Part shown: piece after piece, positions 27,209-36,461 of the stretch
Layout of the letters: the number at the start of each line of letters is the position of its first letter
How positions within the stretch are numbered: the stretch's first letter is position 1
Source of the DNA: an uncultured Draconibacterium sp.
Lineage (GTDB): Bacteria > Bacteroidota > Bacteroidia > Bacteroidales > Prolixibacteraceae
Direction: 5' to 3'
NCBI RefSeq assembly: GCF_963676815.1
Contig: NZ_OY781365.1
Coordinates: 3,196,501-3,260,500 of the forward strand
DNA length: 64,000 nucleotides
The notes under the pieces: model-generated
The model's database searches: none
What the model was told of the DNA's origin: nothing
Seen by the model: only the letters and a program-made list of their open reading frames with translations
Made by a program: the position numbers and the translations under genes

Positions 27209-28963
27209 ATGAACCGCGTATTGTTTATTGCCCTCTTTGCCCTGCTATTTGTTTCGTGCAATTCGGAAAAAGAGCGGAAACCTAAAAAGAATGTTGAACT
27301 ATCGGCACAGGACCAAAAAATGGAGTGGTGGCGCGAAGCACGTTTCGGAATGTTTATTCACTGGGGATTGTATGCCGAGCCGGCTGGGGAATGGAAAGGC
27401 GAGCGTATTCCGGGAATCAGCGAGTGGATAATGGCCAACGCAAAAATTCCGGTAAAGGAATACGAGCAACTTGCTGAAACCTTTAATCCGGATAAATACG
27501 ATGCCGAAGAATGGGTGAAACTTGCGAAATATGCCGGTATGAAGTACATCGTAATTACTTCGAAACACCACGATGGTTTTGCGATGTTTCATTCGAAAGC
27601 CAGTAAATACAATATTGTTGATGCCACTCCTTTTGATCGCGATCCGCTAAAAGAACTGGCTGAGGTTTGTGAGAGGGAAGGTATCCGGCTTGGATTTTAT
27701 TATTCGCAGGCGCAAGACTGGCATGAACCGGGCGGAACGTACTGGAATATTGAAGACGGAGAACCTCATTGGGATTCGGATTTGAAACGCGAACGGCTGA
27801 TGAATTATATCAACGGAAAAGCGGTGCCGCAGGTTAAAGAAATACTCGAGAATTATGGAGGTTTGGATATATTGTGGTGGGACACACCCCGAGGAATGAC
27901 TGAAGAAGCCGCCAACGCGCTAAAAGCAGTAACCGATGATTACCCGAACCTGATAACAAATAACCGGCTTTATCGTCAGTGGCCGGGCGATTTCCAAACA
28001 CCCGAGCAGCATGTGCCGCCAACCGGGCTGGATTACGACTGGGAAGTGTGCATGACCATGAACACCAGTTGGGGCTACAAATGGTACGATGAAAACTGGA
28101 AATCGACAGAAGAGTTGATAAAAATGTTGGTGGATATTGCCAGCAAGGGCGGAAATCTGTTGTTGAATGTGGGACCAACTGCTACAGGTGAATTTCCGAA
28201 AGCCAGTGTTGAGCGGCTAAAAGAAATAGGCCACTGGATGCAACAAAACGGGAAATCGATTTATGGTACAAGTGCCAGCCCGTTTTATAAACTTCCCTGG
28301 GGGCGATGCACCACAAAAAAAGAGGGTGGTGTAACCAACCTTTATCTGCATGTTTTCGATTGGCCAAAAGATGGTTTGCTTAGCGTGCCGGGGCTGGAAG
28401 GAAACGTACGAGATGTTTACCTTTTGGCTAACCAGCAGCAGCATTTTGCCTGGAAATTTGAAGATGGCGATTTACATATTCATGCACCATCGGTGATTTT
28501 TGATGAGATAAATACAGTAGTGGTAGTAAAAATACGCGGAGAAATGACGGTAACAAGTAACAAACCACATTTAAAGGAAGGTAGTATTTTGCTGCCTGCG
28601 GATTTTACAGATATTTATAATCCCGGGTATGGCGACCATGCTGTTATAAAAGGTAGCGGCGCAAATTCGGTGGTAACAAACTGGACAGATGTCCGAACAA
28701 GGCTGGACTGGATTTTTGATGCAGAGCCGGGTAAATATCGTGTAGAAGCATTGATGTGGAGTGCCGAAAAAGGAGGATTGACGGTTGCTGTCAGAGATCA
28801 GAAAATAGAAGCAGAAATTCCTGATACAGGAGAGGAGTATGAATTATTGAAACTGGGTGAAATTGAAATAAAGGAAAGCGGTGAACAATCAATTTCGTTG
28901 CTGCCTGCTGCAGGAAATAACAGCGATAAACAGTTGATGTATTTGGAGTTGATAAAATTGTAG
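27209..28963 (+). CDS. GH29 alpha-L-fucosidase, lipoprotein
   Basis: A 584-residue glycoside hydrolase family 29 enzyme with a lipoprotein signal (lipobox FVSC). Characteristic stretches are ARFGMFIHWGLYAEPAGEW, ITSKHHDGFAMFHSK and GGLDILWWDTPRGM, the last carrying the catalytic Asp nucleophile. A beta-sandwich C-terminal domain (about 440-584) follows. It releases alpha-L-fucose from glycans, probably in the periplasm or at the cell surface. It is divergent from the terpenoid operon and ends at a palindromic repeat. Confidence 0.92.
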   Translation: MNRVLFIALFALLFVSCNSEKERKPKKNVELSAQDQKMEWWREARFGMFIHWGLYAEPAGEWKGERIPGISEWIMANAKIPVKEYEQLAETFNPDKYDAEEWVKLAKYAGMKYIVITSKHHDGFAMFHSKASKYNIVDATPFDRDPLKELAEVCEREGIRLGFYYSQAQDWHEPGGTYWNIEDGEPHWDSDLKRERLMNYINGKAVPQVKEILENYGGLDILWWDTPRGMTEEAANALKAVTDDYPNLITNNRLYRQWPGDFQTPEQHVPPTGLDYDWEVCMTMNTSWGYKWYDENWKSTEELIKMLVDIASKGGNLLLNVGPTATGEFPKASVERLKEIGHWMQQNGKSIYGTSASPFYKLPWGRCTTKKEGGVTNLYLHVFDWPKDGLLSVPGLEGNVRDVYLLANQQQHFAWKFEDGDLHIHAPSVIFDEINTVVVVKIRGEMTVTSNKPHLKEGSILLPADFTDIYNPGYGDHAVIKGSGANSVVTNWTDVRTRLDWIFDAEPGKYRVEALMWSAEKGGLTVAVRDQKIEAEIPDTGEEYELLKLGEIEIKESGEQSISLLPAAGNNSDKQLMYLELIKL

Positions 28964-28974
28964 CAAACAATGAT

Positions 28975-29053
28975 TGTCATCTCGAGCGAATGAGAGAGAT
29001 CTGTAACTGTTTAGTAGTAAAGCAACAGATTCTTCGCTCTGCTCAGAATGACA
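28975..29053. repeat. REP-like palindromic intergenic repeat
   Basis: The ends are inverted repeats: TGTCATCTCGAGCGAA at the left and CTCTGCTCAGAATGACA at the right, with an inner pair AGATCTGT/ACAGATTCT. The element can fold into one long imperfect hairpin. Similar TGTCATTCTGAGC elements are dispersed in many Bacteroidota genomes. Confidence 0.7.
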
Positions 29054-29067
29054 GCTGGTATGAACAC

Positions 29068-29104
29068 AAATGCGCTTAGCGGTTCAAAACCGCTAAGCGC
29101 ATTT
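29068..29104. terminator. Bidirectional terminator hairpin
   Basis: A perfect 17-bp stem with a 3-nt loop (AAATGCGCTTAGCGGTT, CAA, then its complement) between the convergent GH29 and dipeptidase genes. Confidence 0.85.
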
Positions 29105-29111
29105 CTAGTTT

Positions 29112-30482
29112 TTATTTACTCATTTCCGCAAAATACTTATAGAAGAGCGGAATGGTTTTTATGCCTTTATAAAACTGCTCCAGCGGGTAGTTTTCGTTGG
29201 GTGAGTGAATCGCATCCGATTCCAGACCAAAGCCCATTAAAACTGTTTTAATTCCAAGCACTTTCTCGAAAGTTGAGATAATTGGAATACTTCCACCCGA
29301 ACGAACCGGTACAGGACGTTTGCCAAAAGTATCGGTGTAGGCTTTTTCAGCAGCCTGGTATGCCGGAATATCAATTGGGCAAACATACGCCGGGCCACCA
29401 TGTAAATAGGTAACCTCAACTTTTACTGATTTTGGTGCAATACTCTCAAAGTGTTCTTTAAATAGTATTGCTATTTTTTCATGGTCTTGATCGGGAACCA
29501 AACGCGATGATATTTTTGCAAAAGCTTTTGATGGCAATACTGTTTTTGCACCTTCCCCGGTGTAACCACCCCAAATGCCGCATACATCAAACGACGGACG
29601 AATGCCGGTGTGCTCGCTTGTTGTAAAGCCTTTTTCTCCTTTCAGCTCATCAACACCAAGTGCTTTTTTATACTTTTCCTCGTTAAATGGAGCTTTGCCC
29701 AGCAATGCACGTTCTTCAACTGAAACTTCCTGCACGGTATCGTAAAAACCGGGGATGGTAACCTTTCCATCTGCGTCAACCATCTGGTCGATCATCGAGC
29801 AAAGTACATTGATCGGGTTGGCAACTGCGCCGCCAAAAATACCCGAGTGCAGGTCGCGGTTTGGGCCGGTAACTTCAACCTGCCAGTACGACAATCCGCG
29901 CAATCCGGTGGTAATTGATGGAATATCTGCAGCCAGCATCGAAGTGTCAGAAACCAGAATTATATCGGCTTTAAGCATTTCTTTATTTTCATCGCACCAT
30001 TGCCCCAGGTTTGGCGATCCCACTTCCTCTTCACCTTCAATCATAAATTTTACGTTGCAGGTGAGGGTGTTGGTTTTTACCATCAGCTCGAAAGCTTTGG
30101 CGTGCATCATTCCCTGGCCCTTGTCATCGTCGGCACCGCGGGCATATATTTTCCCGTTGCGTACCTGTGGCTCAAAAGGTGGTGTGTCCCACAAATCTAT
30201 TGGATCAACCGGCATAACGTCCATGTGCCCGTAAACTAATACTGTTGGCAGAGCCGGATCGATAATCTTTTCACCATAAGTAACCGGATTACCGGCGGTT
30301 TCGAAAATATCGGCTTTATCGGCACCGGCTTCCAATAATGTTTTCTTCCAATACTCGGCAGCTTTGTACATATCCTCTTTATGGGCAGCAATTGAACTGA
30401 TCGACGGAATGCGAATCAATCCAAATAATTCCTCCAAAAAACGGTCTTTGTTCTCCTCTACATACTTGTTAATGTACTCCAT
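29112..30482 (-). CDS. M20-family dipeptidase
   Basis: A 456-residue zinc peptidase of the M20/ArgE/CPG2 family. Metal and catalytic motifs are visible: VYGHMDVMPVD, then GRGADDDKGQ-like text (ARGADDDKGQGMMH), GEEEVGSPN and the terminal HSPNENYPL. The length fits cytosolic dipeptidases of the PepV/CNDP type that cleave short peptides. No signal peptide is visible. It is monocistronic. Confidence 0.92.
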   Translation of the reverse strand: MEYINKYVEENKDRFLEELFGLIRIPSISSIAAHKEDMYKAAEYWKKTLLEAGADKADIFETAGNPVTYGEKIIDPALPTVLVYGHMDVMPVDPIDLWDTPPFEPQVRNGKIYARGADDDKGQGMMHAKAFELMVKTNTLTCNVKFMIEGEEEVGSPNLGQWCDENKEMLKADIILVSDTSMLAADIPSITTGLRGLSYWQVEVTGPNRDLHSGIFGGAVANPINVLCSMIDQMVDADGKVTIPGFYDTVQEVSVEERALLGKAPFNEEKYKKALGVDELKGEKGFTTSEHTGIRPSFDVCGIWGGYTGEGAKTVLPSKAFAKISSRLVPDQDHEKIAILFKEHFESIAPKSVKVEVTYLHGGPAYVCPIDIPAYQAAEKAYTDTFGKRPVPVRSGGSIPIISTFEKVLGIKTVLMGFGLESDAIHSPNENYPLEQFYKGIKTIPLFYKYFAEMSK

Positions 30483-30571
30483 AACTTTTAATTGAATTTC
30501 CCTTAATATTTGAGCTTGAAAAATAGTGTTTTAAGGAGGATTAAAAAAGTGGTTTTGTCATGATGTAGCAC

Positions 30572-30602
30572 AAAAAAAGGGCGGTCAAACGACCGCCCTT
30601 TT
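30572..30602 (-). terminator. Terminator of the TPR lipoprotein gene
   Basis: A GC-rich stem AAAAGGGCGGTC/GACCGCCCTTTT with loop AAAC, followed on the minus strand by a T-run; 23 bp past the stop. Confidence 0.92.
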
Positions 30603-30624
30603 AAATAAGTTTATCACAACTTAA

Positions 30625-32376
30625 TTAGTCAACAATAGCTTTAAATTTAGCATTGTCGAAATATTTTGCGAATTCCATATCTGTTTTGGCAACTTCTTTC
30701 AAGTCAGCGTTCATGTCAACAGCAGCTTTCAGGCTGTCGAACAATAACGATTCTTTAGCAGTACGTGCACCAATTACAGCTTTGAAATATTCAGTCATGT
30801 AGCAACCTTCAATTGTACAAGCGTCAAGATCTTTAACAGCGCCGTTGTTGTTTCCGGCAAGTAATTTTGCCAAACCTGAGTTTACATCGGCAAATTTATT
30901 GAAGTACTGAACAGCTTTGTCATACTCTGCTTTTTTAATGCTAACAATACCCATGTTGTAATTAACAGCATCGCCGGCACCTGCAGCAGCTCCAAATAAA
31001 GCTTCAGCAGCGTCAACTTTACCTTCGGTTAAAGTTACAGCTCCAACGTTGTTTTTAACAATAGGCTCGTTGTTGGCCAATTTCTCAGCTTTCTCGAACA
31101 TTGGTTTTGCATCGGCATATTTGTATTGTTGTACCATTACATATCCAGCGTTATTTGGTCCTCTCCAATCGTTAGGATATACTTTCATGAACGAGTTGTA
31201 TACTGAAAGTTGTTCGTTAAGATCTTCGAATAAAGTTGCTGCATAAAGCAATTCAGCAGGATTTAACGAAGCAGGATCAGCTTTGGCAGCAGCTTTTAAT
31301 TCTTCGTCAGTTTTACCAATCATATCAACGCTGGTAGTCATTTTTGCACGACGTAACTCAGGAAGAATCTGGTCAGCTACTTCAGTAAAAGTTGCGCTCA
31401 GGTTGCGGATTTCACGCTCGCGAACCTCAGGATCGTTGTACATAGAAAGTACACGCAGGATTAATTCTTTGTCTTTAATGTTCGATTGCTCCAACAATGT
31501 TTTAAATCCGTCCCAGTCTTCAGGAGTATATTTTGTTTTCAATTGTACATCAACACCGGCTTCTTTTAATTTTTTTGCCAAAAATGCTGAAGAAGTTTCT
31601 TTACGTTTTGCAGCAAGATCAGTGTTTAAATCGATTTCACCATCAGGAGAAGCGTAAGCTGATACTTCAACATCTTTCAGATCGATTCTTTCGTCTTCAT
31701 TTGCTTTTTTAGTGTAGTCTTCCAATGCAACTACTTCACTTTTTGATGTTTCATCACGGCGAAGGTTCGAGCGATTGATCAGGTATTTGATGTCTGCAGT
31801 CATTTCGTCAGGAACGATGCGTTGGAAAGCGTCGATAGCTGGATCGTATTTTCCGCTGTTGTTCGCTTCGCGTTGAACACCTAAAATGGCTTTAGGAATC
31901 ATGATCACTTTTTCACTGGTAGCAATTACACCGTCAGCAACTTTGATTGGCTCAAAATCAACTGATTTAGCACCTTGAGAAGCCACAATGTTTACGTAAA
32001 GCTCTGATTTAGCCATCGCTTTATCGTATGCTACTGCATCTTTGTAGTTAACACTTCCACCGTTGTAGCTAATAACTTTGTTGTTGGCTTCAACGCTCTC
32101 GCCTTGTACCGAAACAGGACCGTAAGCGGTTTCGCCACCTTCGTATTTCAGCACCGGAGTAGCAGTTAATGTAACTTTTTTATTGAAGTATTTGGCGGGG
32201 AATCTTGTGTCGATCGCTACAGCTACTTCACTGGCATGTGCTTCAAGCACTTCAGGAGTAACTTTGAAGTTAATTTGATCGGCATTTTTTTTCATTTTGT
32301 TCAATCCGGAACATCCAGACAATAAAACCGCAACACCAATGAACAGGGCGAAAGGTTTAAAGTTGATTCTTCTCAT
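30625..32376 (-). CDS. TPR-repeat lipoprotein with an OmpA-like region
   Basis: A 583-residue lipoprotein (lipobox LLSGC). The N-terminal half is predicted to be beta-rich. Around residues 235-275 the text VEVSAYASPDGEIDLNTDLAAKRK resembles the OmpA peptidoglycan-binding signature. The C-terminal half has TPR-like repeats (for example PNDWRGPNNAGYVMVQQYKYADAKPMF). Such proteins are common and abundant in Bacteroidota and are thought to act in envelope organisation; the exact role is unknown. A second ATG at 32385 is possible. It is transcribed alone with a strong terminator. Confidence 0.8.
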   Translation of the reverse strand: MRRINFKPFALFIGVAVLLSGCSGLNKMKKNADQINFKVTPEVLEAHASEVAVAIDTRFPAKYFNKKVTLTATPVLKYEGGETAYGPVSVQGESVEANNKVISYNGGSVNYKDAVAYDKAMAKSELYVNIVASQGAKSVDFEPIKVADGVIATSEKVIMIPKAILGVQREANNSGKYDPAIDAFQRIVPDEMTADIKYLINRSNLRRDETSKSEVVALEDYTKKANEDERIDLKDVEVSAYASPDGEIDLNTDLAAKRKETSSAFLAKKLKEAGVDVQLKTKYTPEDWDGFKTLLEQSNIKDKELILRVLSMYNDPEVREREIRNLSATFTEVADQILPELRRAKMTTSVDMIGKTDEELKAAAKADPASLNPAELLYAATLFEDLNEQLSVYNSFMKVYPNDWRGPNNAGYVMVQQYKYADAKPMFEKAEKLANNEPIVKNNVGAVTLTEGKVDAAEALFGAAAGAGDAVNYNMGIVSIKKAEYDKAVQYFNKFADVNSGLAKLLAGNNNGAVKDLDACTIEGCYMTEYFKAVIGARTAKESLLFDSLKAAVDMNADLKEVAKTDMEFAKYFDNAKFKAIVD

Positions 32377-32472
32377 AACAGACATTATTTATACTTAAAT
32401 TAAAAATTTTACAATCGAGGAAACAAAAATAAAAAGCTTTTCAATATTTGAAAGCTGTAACCCAAGTTTTTA

Positions 32473-33102
32473 TCACAATATCAGGCGGTTTATCCCTAAT
32501 TTAAAATCACTATTAAAAATTGCGCTTTTTAATTCCTGATAATGCTCAGGATTTTGGACAAAATCGATGCCATTAATGTCGACAATCAGGATTGGGAATG
32601 AGGAAATTTGTTTAAAAAAGTTAAAGTAACCTGTTCTGATTTTTTCCAGGTAATCAGGATCCATATTTTGTTCATAATCGCGCCCGCGCATTTTTATATT
32701 TTTCATCAGTCGGTCAACATCCGAGTGGAGGTAAACATACAAATCGGGTTTGGGCATCGATTCGAAAATGATATTGAAGATTTGGCGAAACAAATGGTAC
32801 TCATCTTTTTTCAGGGTGTTTTCGGCAAAAATTGCTGTTTTGGCAAAATAATAGTCGGCAACCATAAACGGATGAAAAAGGTCGAGGTTGAGAACCTCGT
32901 TTTTTATCTGGTTGTAGCGGTCGGCCAAAAACGAAAGTTCAAGCGGAAAAGAGTACCGTTCTTTATCCTGGTAAAACTTCGGAAGAAAGGGATTATCAGC
33001 AAATTGCTCCAACACCAGTTTGGCATTGTAATCTTCGGCAATCATTCGCGAAAGTGTTGATTTGCCGGCACCTATATTTCCCTCAATCACCAGAAATTGC
33101 AT
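32473..33102 (-). CDS. Deoxynucleoside kinase
   Basis: A 209-residue kinase of the deoxyguanosine/deoxyadenosine kinase family. The P-loop is GNIGAGKS at residues 8-15, followed by the E-Q and DRYNQ region, and the lid arginine motif MRGRDYEQN. It phosphorylates salvaged deoxynucleosides. The size is normal for the family. The gene lies 52 bp after the next terminator hairpin and is transcribed towards the TPR lipoprotein gene. Confidence 0.9.
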   Translation of the reverse strand: MQFLVIEGNIGAGKSTLSRMIAEDYNAKLVLEQFADNPFLPKFYQDKERYSFPLELSFLADRYNQIKNEVLNLDLFHPFMVADYYFAKTAIFAENTLKKDEYHLFRQIFNIIFESMPKPDLYVYLHSDVDRLMKNIKMRGRDYEQNMDPDYLEKIRTGYFNFFKQISSFPILIVDINGIDFVQNPEHYQELKSAIFNSDFKLGINRLIL

Positions 33103-33119
33103 CGTTCTTCAACATAAAA

Positions 33120-33150
33120 ATTCCCGGTAACAAATCGTGCTACCGGGAAT
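33120..33150 (-). terminator. Terminator of the prolyl oligopeptidase gene
   Basis: A 9-bp stem TTCCCGGTA/TACCGGGAA with an 11-nt loop, followed on the minus strand by a T-rich stretch, 45 bp past the stop. Confidence 0.75.
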
Positions 33151-33194
33151 CCAAAAGTAGTATTTTTTATCCCAAAATCTGAGGGAATTATTGC

Positions 33195-35324
33195 TTAATT
33201 TTCAGCCAGTGATTTTATTCCCATGTTCCAAAGCGTGAAGCCATACAGATCAGCATACTGCTCGATGGTTTTACTTACCGGAGTACCAGCGCCGTGCCCG
33301 GCATCGGTTTCAATACGGATTAGAACAGGATTATTACCAGCCTGTTTTGCCTGCAACTCGGCAGCAAATTTAAAACTGTGTGCCGGTACAACACGGTCGT
33401 CGTGGTCGCCGGTTGTAATTAATGTTGCCGGGTATTCAACACCTGCTTTTACATTGTGAACCGGAGAATAACCTTTCAGGTAGTCAAACATTTCCTCACT
33501 GTCTTCGGCAGTGCCGTAGTCGTATGCCCAGCCGGCTCCGGCGGTAAAGGTGTGGTAGCGTAACATATCAAGCACGCCCACTGCCGGAAGTGCCACTTTC
33601 ATTAACTCCGGACGTTGGGTCATTACAGCACCTACCAGTAATCCTCCGTTCGATCCGCCACGGATGGCCAGATAATCACTCGATGTATAATTTTCAGCAA
33701 TCAGGTATTCGGCAGCAGCAATAAAGTCGTCGAAAACGTTTTGCTTTTTCATTTGTGTACCGGCATCGTGCCATTTCTTACCATACTCGCCACCACCGCG
33801 CAAATTAGCAACGGCATATACGCCACCTTGCTCTAACCAAACGGCATTGGTAACCGAGAAACTTGGCGTGAGGCTAATGTTAAAACCACCGTATCCGTAT
33901 AGGATTGTCGGATTTGTTCCATTCAGTTCAGTACCCTTTTTATAGGTGATGATCATCGGAATTTTGGTACCGTCTTTCGAGGTGTAGAAAACCTGTTTGC
34001 TTTCAAAATCGTTTGGATTAAAGTCGATAGCAGGTTTTCGATACAGTTCTGATTCGCCTGTCTCAAAATCGTACTGATAAATACTACCCGGTGTAATATA
34101 GTTCGTAAATGTGTAGTACATTTCTGTATCTTCTTTTTTAGAACCAAAACCACTCACCGAACCAACTCCCGGCAACTCTACTTCGCGAATTAGGTTACCG
34201 TCATAGTCGTATTGAAATACTTTCGACACGGCATCAATCATATACTCGGCAAAGAAATAACCACTTCCGGTTGACGGGCTAAGCACGTTCTCTGTTTCAG
34301 GAATAAAATCCACCCAGTTTTCAGGAGTTGGATTACTTACATCGGTAGTAACCACCTTTTGGTTTGGTGCATTTAAATTGGTTACCATATACAATTTTGC
34401 TCCCACATTATCGATAACGTAAGTGTCGCTTTCGTCGGTGCCAATTATGGTAATTAGTTTACTGTTGGGTTTAGTAAGGTCTTTTATAAAAAGTTTATTT
34501 CCCGACGTTGAGATGCTGGCAGTAATTACCAGGTAACGGTTGTCGTCGGTTACTCCGCCACCAACGTAACGGTGTTTTTCTTCGGGTGTTCCGCCAAATA
34601 TCAGTTCGTCTTCTTTTTGAGCGGTTCCCAGTTTGTGGTAGTATAATTTATGCTGATCGGTTTTTGCCGACAACTGGCTGCCTTCGGGTTTGTCGTAACT
34701 TGAGTAGAAAAATCCTTCGTCGCCTTTCCACGAAATACCGCTGAATTTAACATCAACCAAAGTATCGCCCATTTGCTCTTTGGTGTCGGTGTTCATGATA
34801 ATGACCTTTCGCCAGTCGCTGCCACCTTCCGAAATGGAGTAAGCAGCAATTTTACCGTTTTCCGAAAAACTGAGCGTGCTAAGCGAAGTCGTTCCATCTT
34901 CGGCAAAAGTGTTCGGATCAAGGAAAACTTCGGCAGTTGATTCGTCGGCCCCGGTTTTAAAACGATAAACTACGTATTGATTTTGCAGTCCGTCGTTTTT
35001 GTAGAAATAGGTCCAGTCGCCTTCTTTAAACGGCGCTCCCACTTTTTCGTAATTCCAAATCGACGAAAGTCTGTCTTCCAGTTCCTCACGATAAGGAATC
35101 TGGTTCAGGTAGCCAAAAGTTACTTTGTTTTCTGCTTTTACCCATTCAGCAGTTTCGTCCGAGTGGTCGTCTTCGAGCCAACGATACGGGTCGGCTACTT
35201 CAACACCAAAATAGGTGTCTTTTACGTCTCCTTTTTTTGTCACAGGATAATCCAATTTTTGTTGTTGTTCAGTACAGGCAAACAAAACGATTGATGCCAA
35301 TACAAATAAAACAGTGTTCTTCAT
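33195..35324 (-). CDS. Prolyl oligopeptidase (S9A), lipoprotein
   Basis: A 709-residue serine peptidase of family S9A. A seven-bladed propeller region (about 80-430) precedes an alpha/beta-hydrolase domain. The catalytic triad is visible: Ser in RGGSNGGLL, Asp in GDHDDRVVP and His in DAGHGAGTP. The ATG at 35324 starts a lipoprotein signal (LFAC lipobox); a longer form from 35366 would bury it. It cleaves proline-containing peptides, probably in the periplasm. Confidence 0.93.
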   Translation of the reverse strand: MKNTVLFVLASIVLFACTEQQQKLDYPVTKKGDVKDTYFGVEVADPYRWLEDDHSDETAEWVKAENKVTFGYLNQIPYREELEDRLSSIWNYEKVGAPFKEGDWTYFYKNDGLQNQYVVYRFKTGADESTAEVFLDPNTFAEDGTTSLSTLSFSENGKIAAYSISEGGSDWRKVIIMNTDTKEQMGDTLVDVKFSGISWKGDEGFFYSSYDKPEGSQLSAKTDQHKLYYHKLGTAQKEDELIFGGTPEEKHRYVGGGVTDDNRYLVITASISTSGNKLFIKDLTKPNSKLITIIGTDESDTYVIDNVGAKLYMVTNLNAPNQKVVTTDVSNPTPENWVDFIPETENVLSPSTGSGYFFAEYMIDAVSKVFQYDYDGNLIREVELPGVGSVSGFGSKKEDTEMYYTFTNYITPGSIYQYDFETGESELYRKPAIDFNPNDFESKQVFYTSKDGTKIPMIITYKKGTELNGTNPTILYGYGGFNISLTPSFSVTNAVWLEQGGVYAVANLRGGGEYGKKWHDAGTQMKKQNVFDDFIAAAEYLIAENYTSSDYLAIRGGSNGGLLVGAVMTQRPELMKVALPAVGVLDMLRYHTFTAGAGWAYDYGTAEDSEEMFDYLKGYSPVHNVKAGVEYPATLITTGDHDDRVVPAHSFKFAAELQAKQAGNNPVLIRIETDAGHGAGTPVSKTIEQYADLYGFTLWNMGIKSLAEN

Positions 35325-35434
35325 TGTGCAGTTGTTTTTCGCTAAGTAAATATTTTTCGATTTCAATTTCCTTGATATCAGTCATGAGAGTGTTAGAAAG
35401 GTAACAGTAGATCCCCGTTTTTTGTTGACAAAAT

Positions 35435-35917
35435 TTACATCAGTCTTTTCTCTTTTCTGATTTTTTTGTCTTTCAAATATCCGTAGATATAGGTTGGCAA
35501 TAATCCGATGGAAAAACCAATGAGGAATAGTTCGAGTTTTATGTCGGCATTAAGTTGCATAAGCAGGTAGCCAAGAATGGAGCCGCCGATTATTCCAAAG
35601 AATGAAATGAGGTAGGTGAAATAATACGGTGCGTAAAAACCGTGCTCTTTTTGCATGTGTTTCGACAGGCGGGTGATGAGCCGGTCGTAATCGCGGCGCT
35701 GTTTGCCAACGTGGTTTACCGCCTGGTCGATGCTGTTTACAGCTTCTGTAACATCAATTTGGGCTTTTTTACATACCGGGCATGAATTTGAAAAATCATC
35801 GATACGCGCGATGTTGCGTTTAAACTCGTCGATACGGAAGAAGCGAAGGTCTTTCTCGCGTGCATCTCTTAAGTGTTCGTCTATTTTACGGTGAAGTTCT
35901 TCTGACCAGTTACCCAT
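35435..35917 (-). CDS. Putative membrane protein with CPVC motif
   Basis: A 160-residue protein of unknown function. The N-terminal half is charged and helical with one CPVC (NSCPVCKKAQ) that may bind metal. Two hydrophobic helices sit near the C-terminus (FTYLISFFGIIGGSILGYLLM and LFLIGFSIGLLPTYIYGY), and the tail is strongly basic. The ATG at 35917 is preferred over a TTG at 35926. A 21-bp phased array lies upstream of it. Confidence 0.7.
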   Translation of the reverse strand: MGNWSEELHRKIDEHLRDAREKDLRFFRIDEFKRNIARIDDFSNSCPVCKKAQIDVTEAVNSIDQAVNHVGKQRRDYDRLITRLSKHMQKEHGFYAPYYFTYLISFFGIIGGSILGYLLMQLNADIKLELFLIGFSIGLLPTYIYGYLKDKKIRKEKRLM

Positions 35918-36062
35918 ATTTCTCAAATTTTTGTGGCGAAGTTAATGAAAGGAATTGGAAGTTCAGTGTTTCGTGTTACGAGCTAATAGTTTCTAGTTAG
36001 TTTAGCAACGGCAGAAAGTAGAAGAGTTTTATAGAATGGTGATGCATTTTATCCCTGATAAT
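35918..36062. other. Non-coding stretch upstream of the membrane protein gene
   Basis: The stretch between the gene start and the phased array. Nothing recognisable apart from a weak continuation of the 21-bp pattern near 36063. Confidence 0.4.
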
Positions 36063-36398
36063 TGAAGGCATAAGATAATGACCATCTTATGTCAGCGAAT
36101 GAGTCTCTGCCGGAAGATAAGGATGATCTGCAATAAGATGAATATAACGGATAATAAGAGAAGGATTCTCTCTTATATGATATCGTTGATCTTATATAAG
36201 ATGAAGGCCGTCTGATGTCAGCGAATGATTCTCTGCCGTAAGATTATGACCATCTGCCGTAAGATGACGACGATCTTATGAAAGATATAGTTGATCTTAT
36301 ATAAGATGGAGGCTATCATCTGTCAGCGAATTATTCGCTTATGGGAGAGAAAGATTATCGGACAGCAGAGAAAGGTTGTCTGCTATCAGATTTTATTA
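36063..36398. repeat. 21-bp phased motif array (array 1)
   Basis: A short core of the type ATCTTAT, CTCTGCC or ATCTGCC recurs at 36084, 36105, 36126, (36147 weak), 36168, 36189, 36210, 36231, 36252, 36273, 36294, 36315, 36336, 36357 and 36378, always 21 bp apart. A second core (AAGATRA, or CAGCGAAT) sits about 9-10 bp after it in most units. Some units form the perfect 14-bp palindrome ATCTTATATAAGAT (36189, 36294). The rest of each unit is variable. It lies between the pnp terminator and the next minus-strand gene. Confidence 0.8.
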
Positions 36399-36431
36399 TA
36401 AAAAAACGCCCCACCAAAAGGCGGAGCGTTT
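36399..36431 (-). terminator. Terminator of pnp
   Basis: On the minus strand an 11-bp stem with two G-U pairs, loop TTTT, is followed by a T-run. The stem starts about 31 bp past the pnp stop. Confidence 0.88.
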
Positions 36432-36461
36432 AAATTATTTTGCTTGAATTTTATTCAGCTC

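Noticed and set aside
27046..27261. Minus-strand 71-residue open frame overlapping the GH29 start
   Set aside because: It overlaps the signal peptide of the fucosidase and has no supporting features.
36063..36398. CRISPR array at the 21-bp phased motifs
   Set aside because: The repeated core is only about 7 bases, spacers are 14 bases, and no cas genes are in the window.
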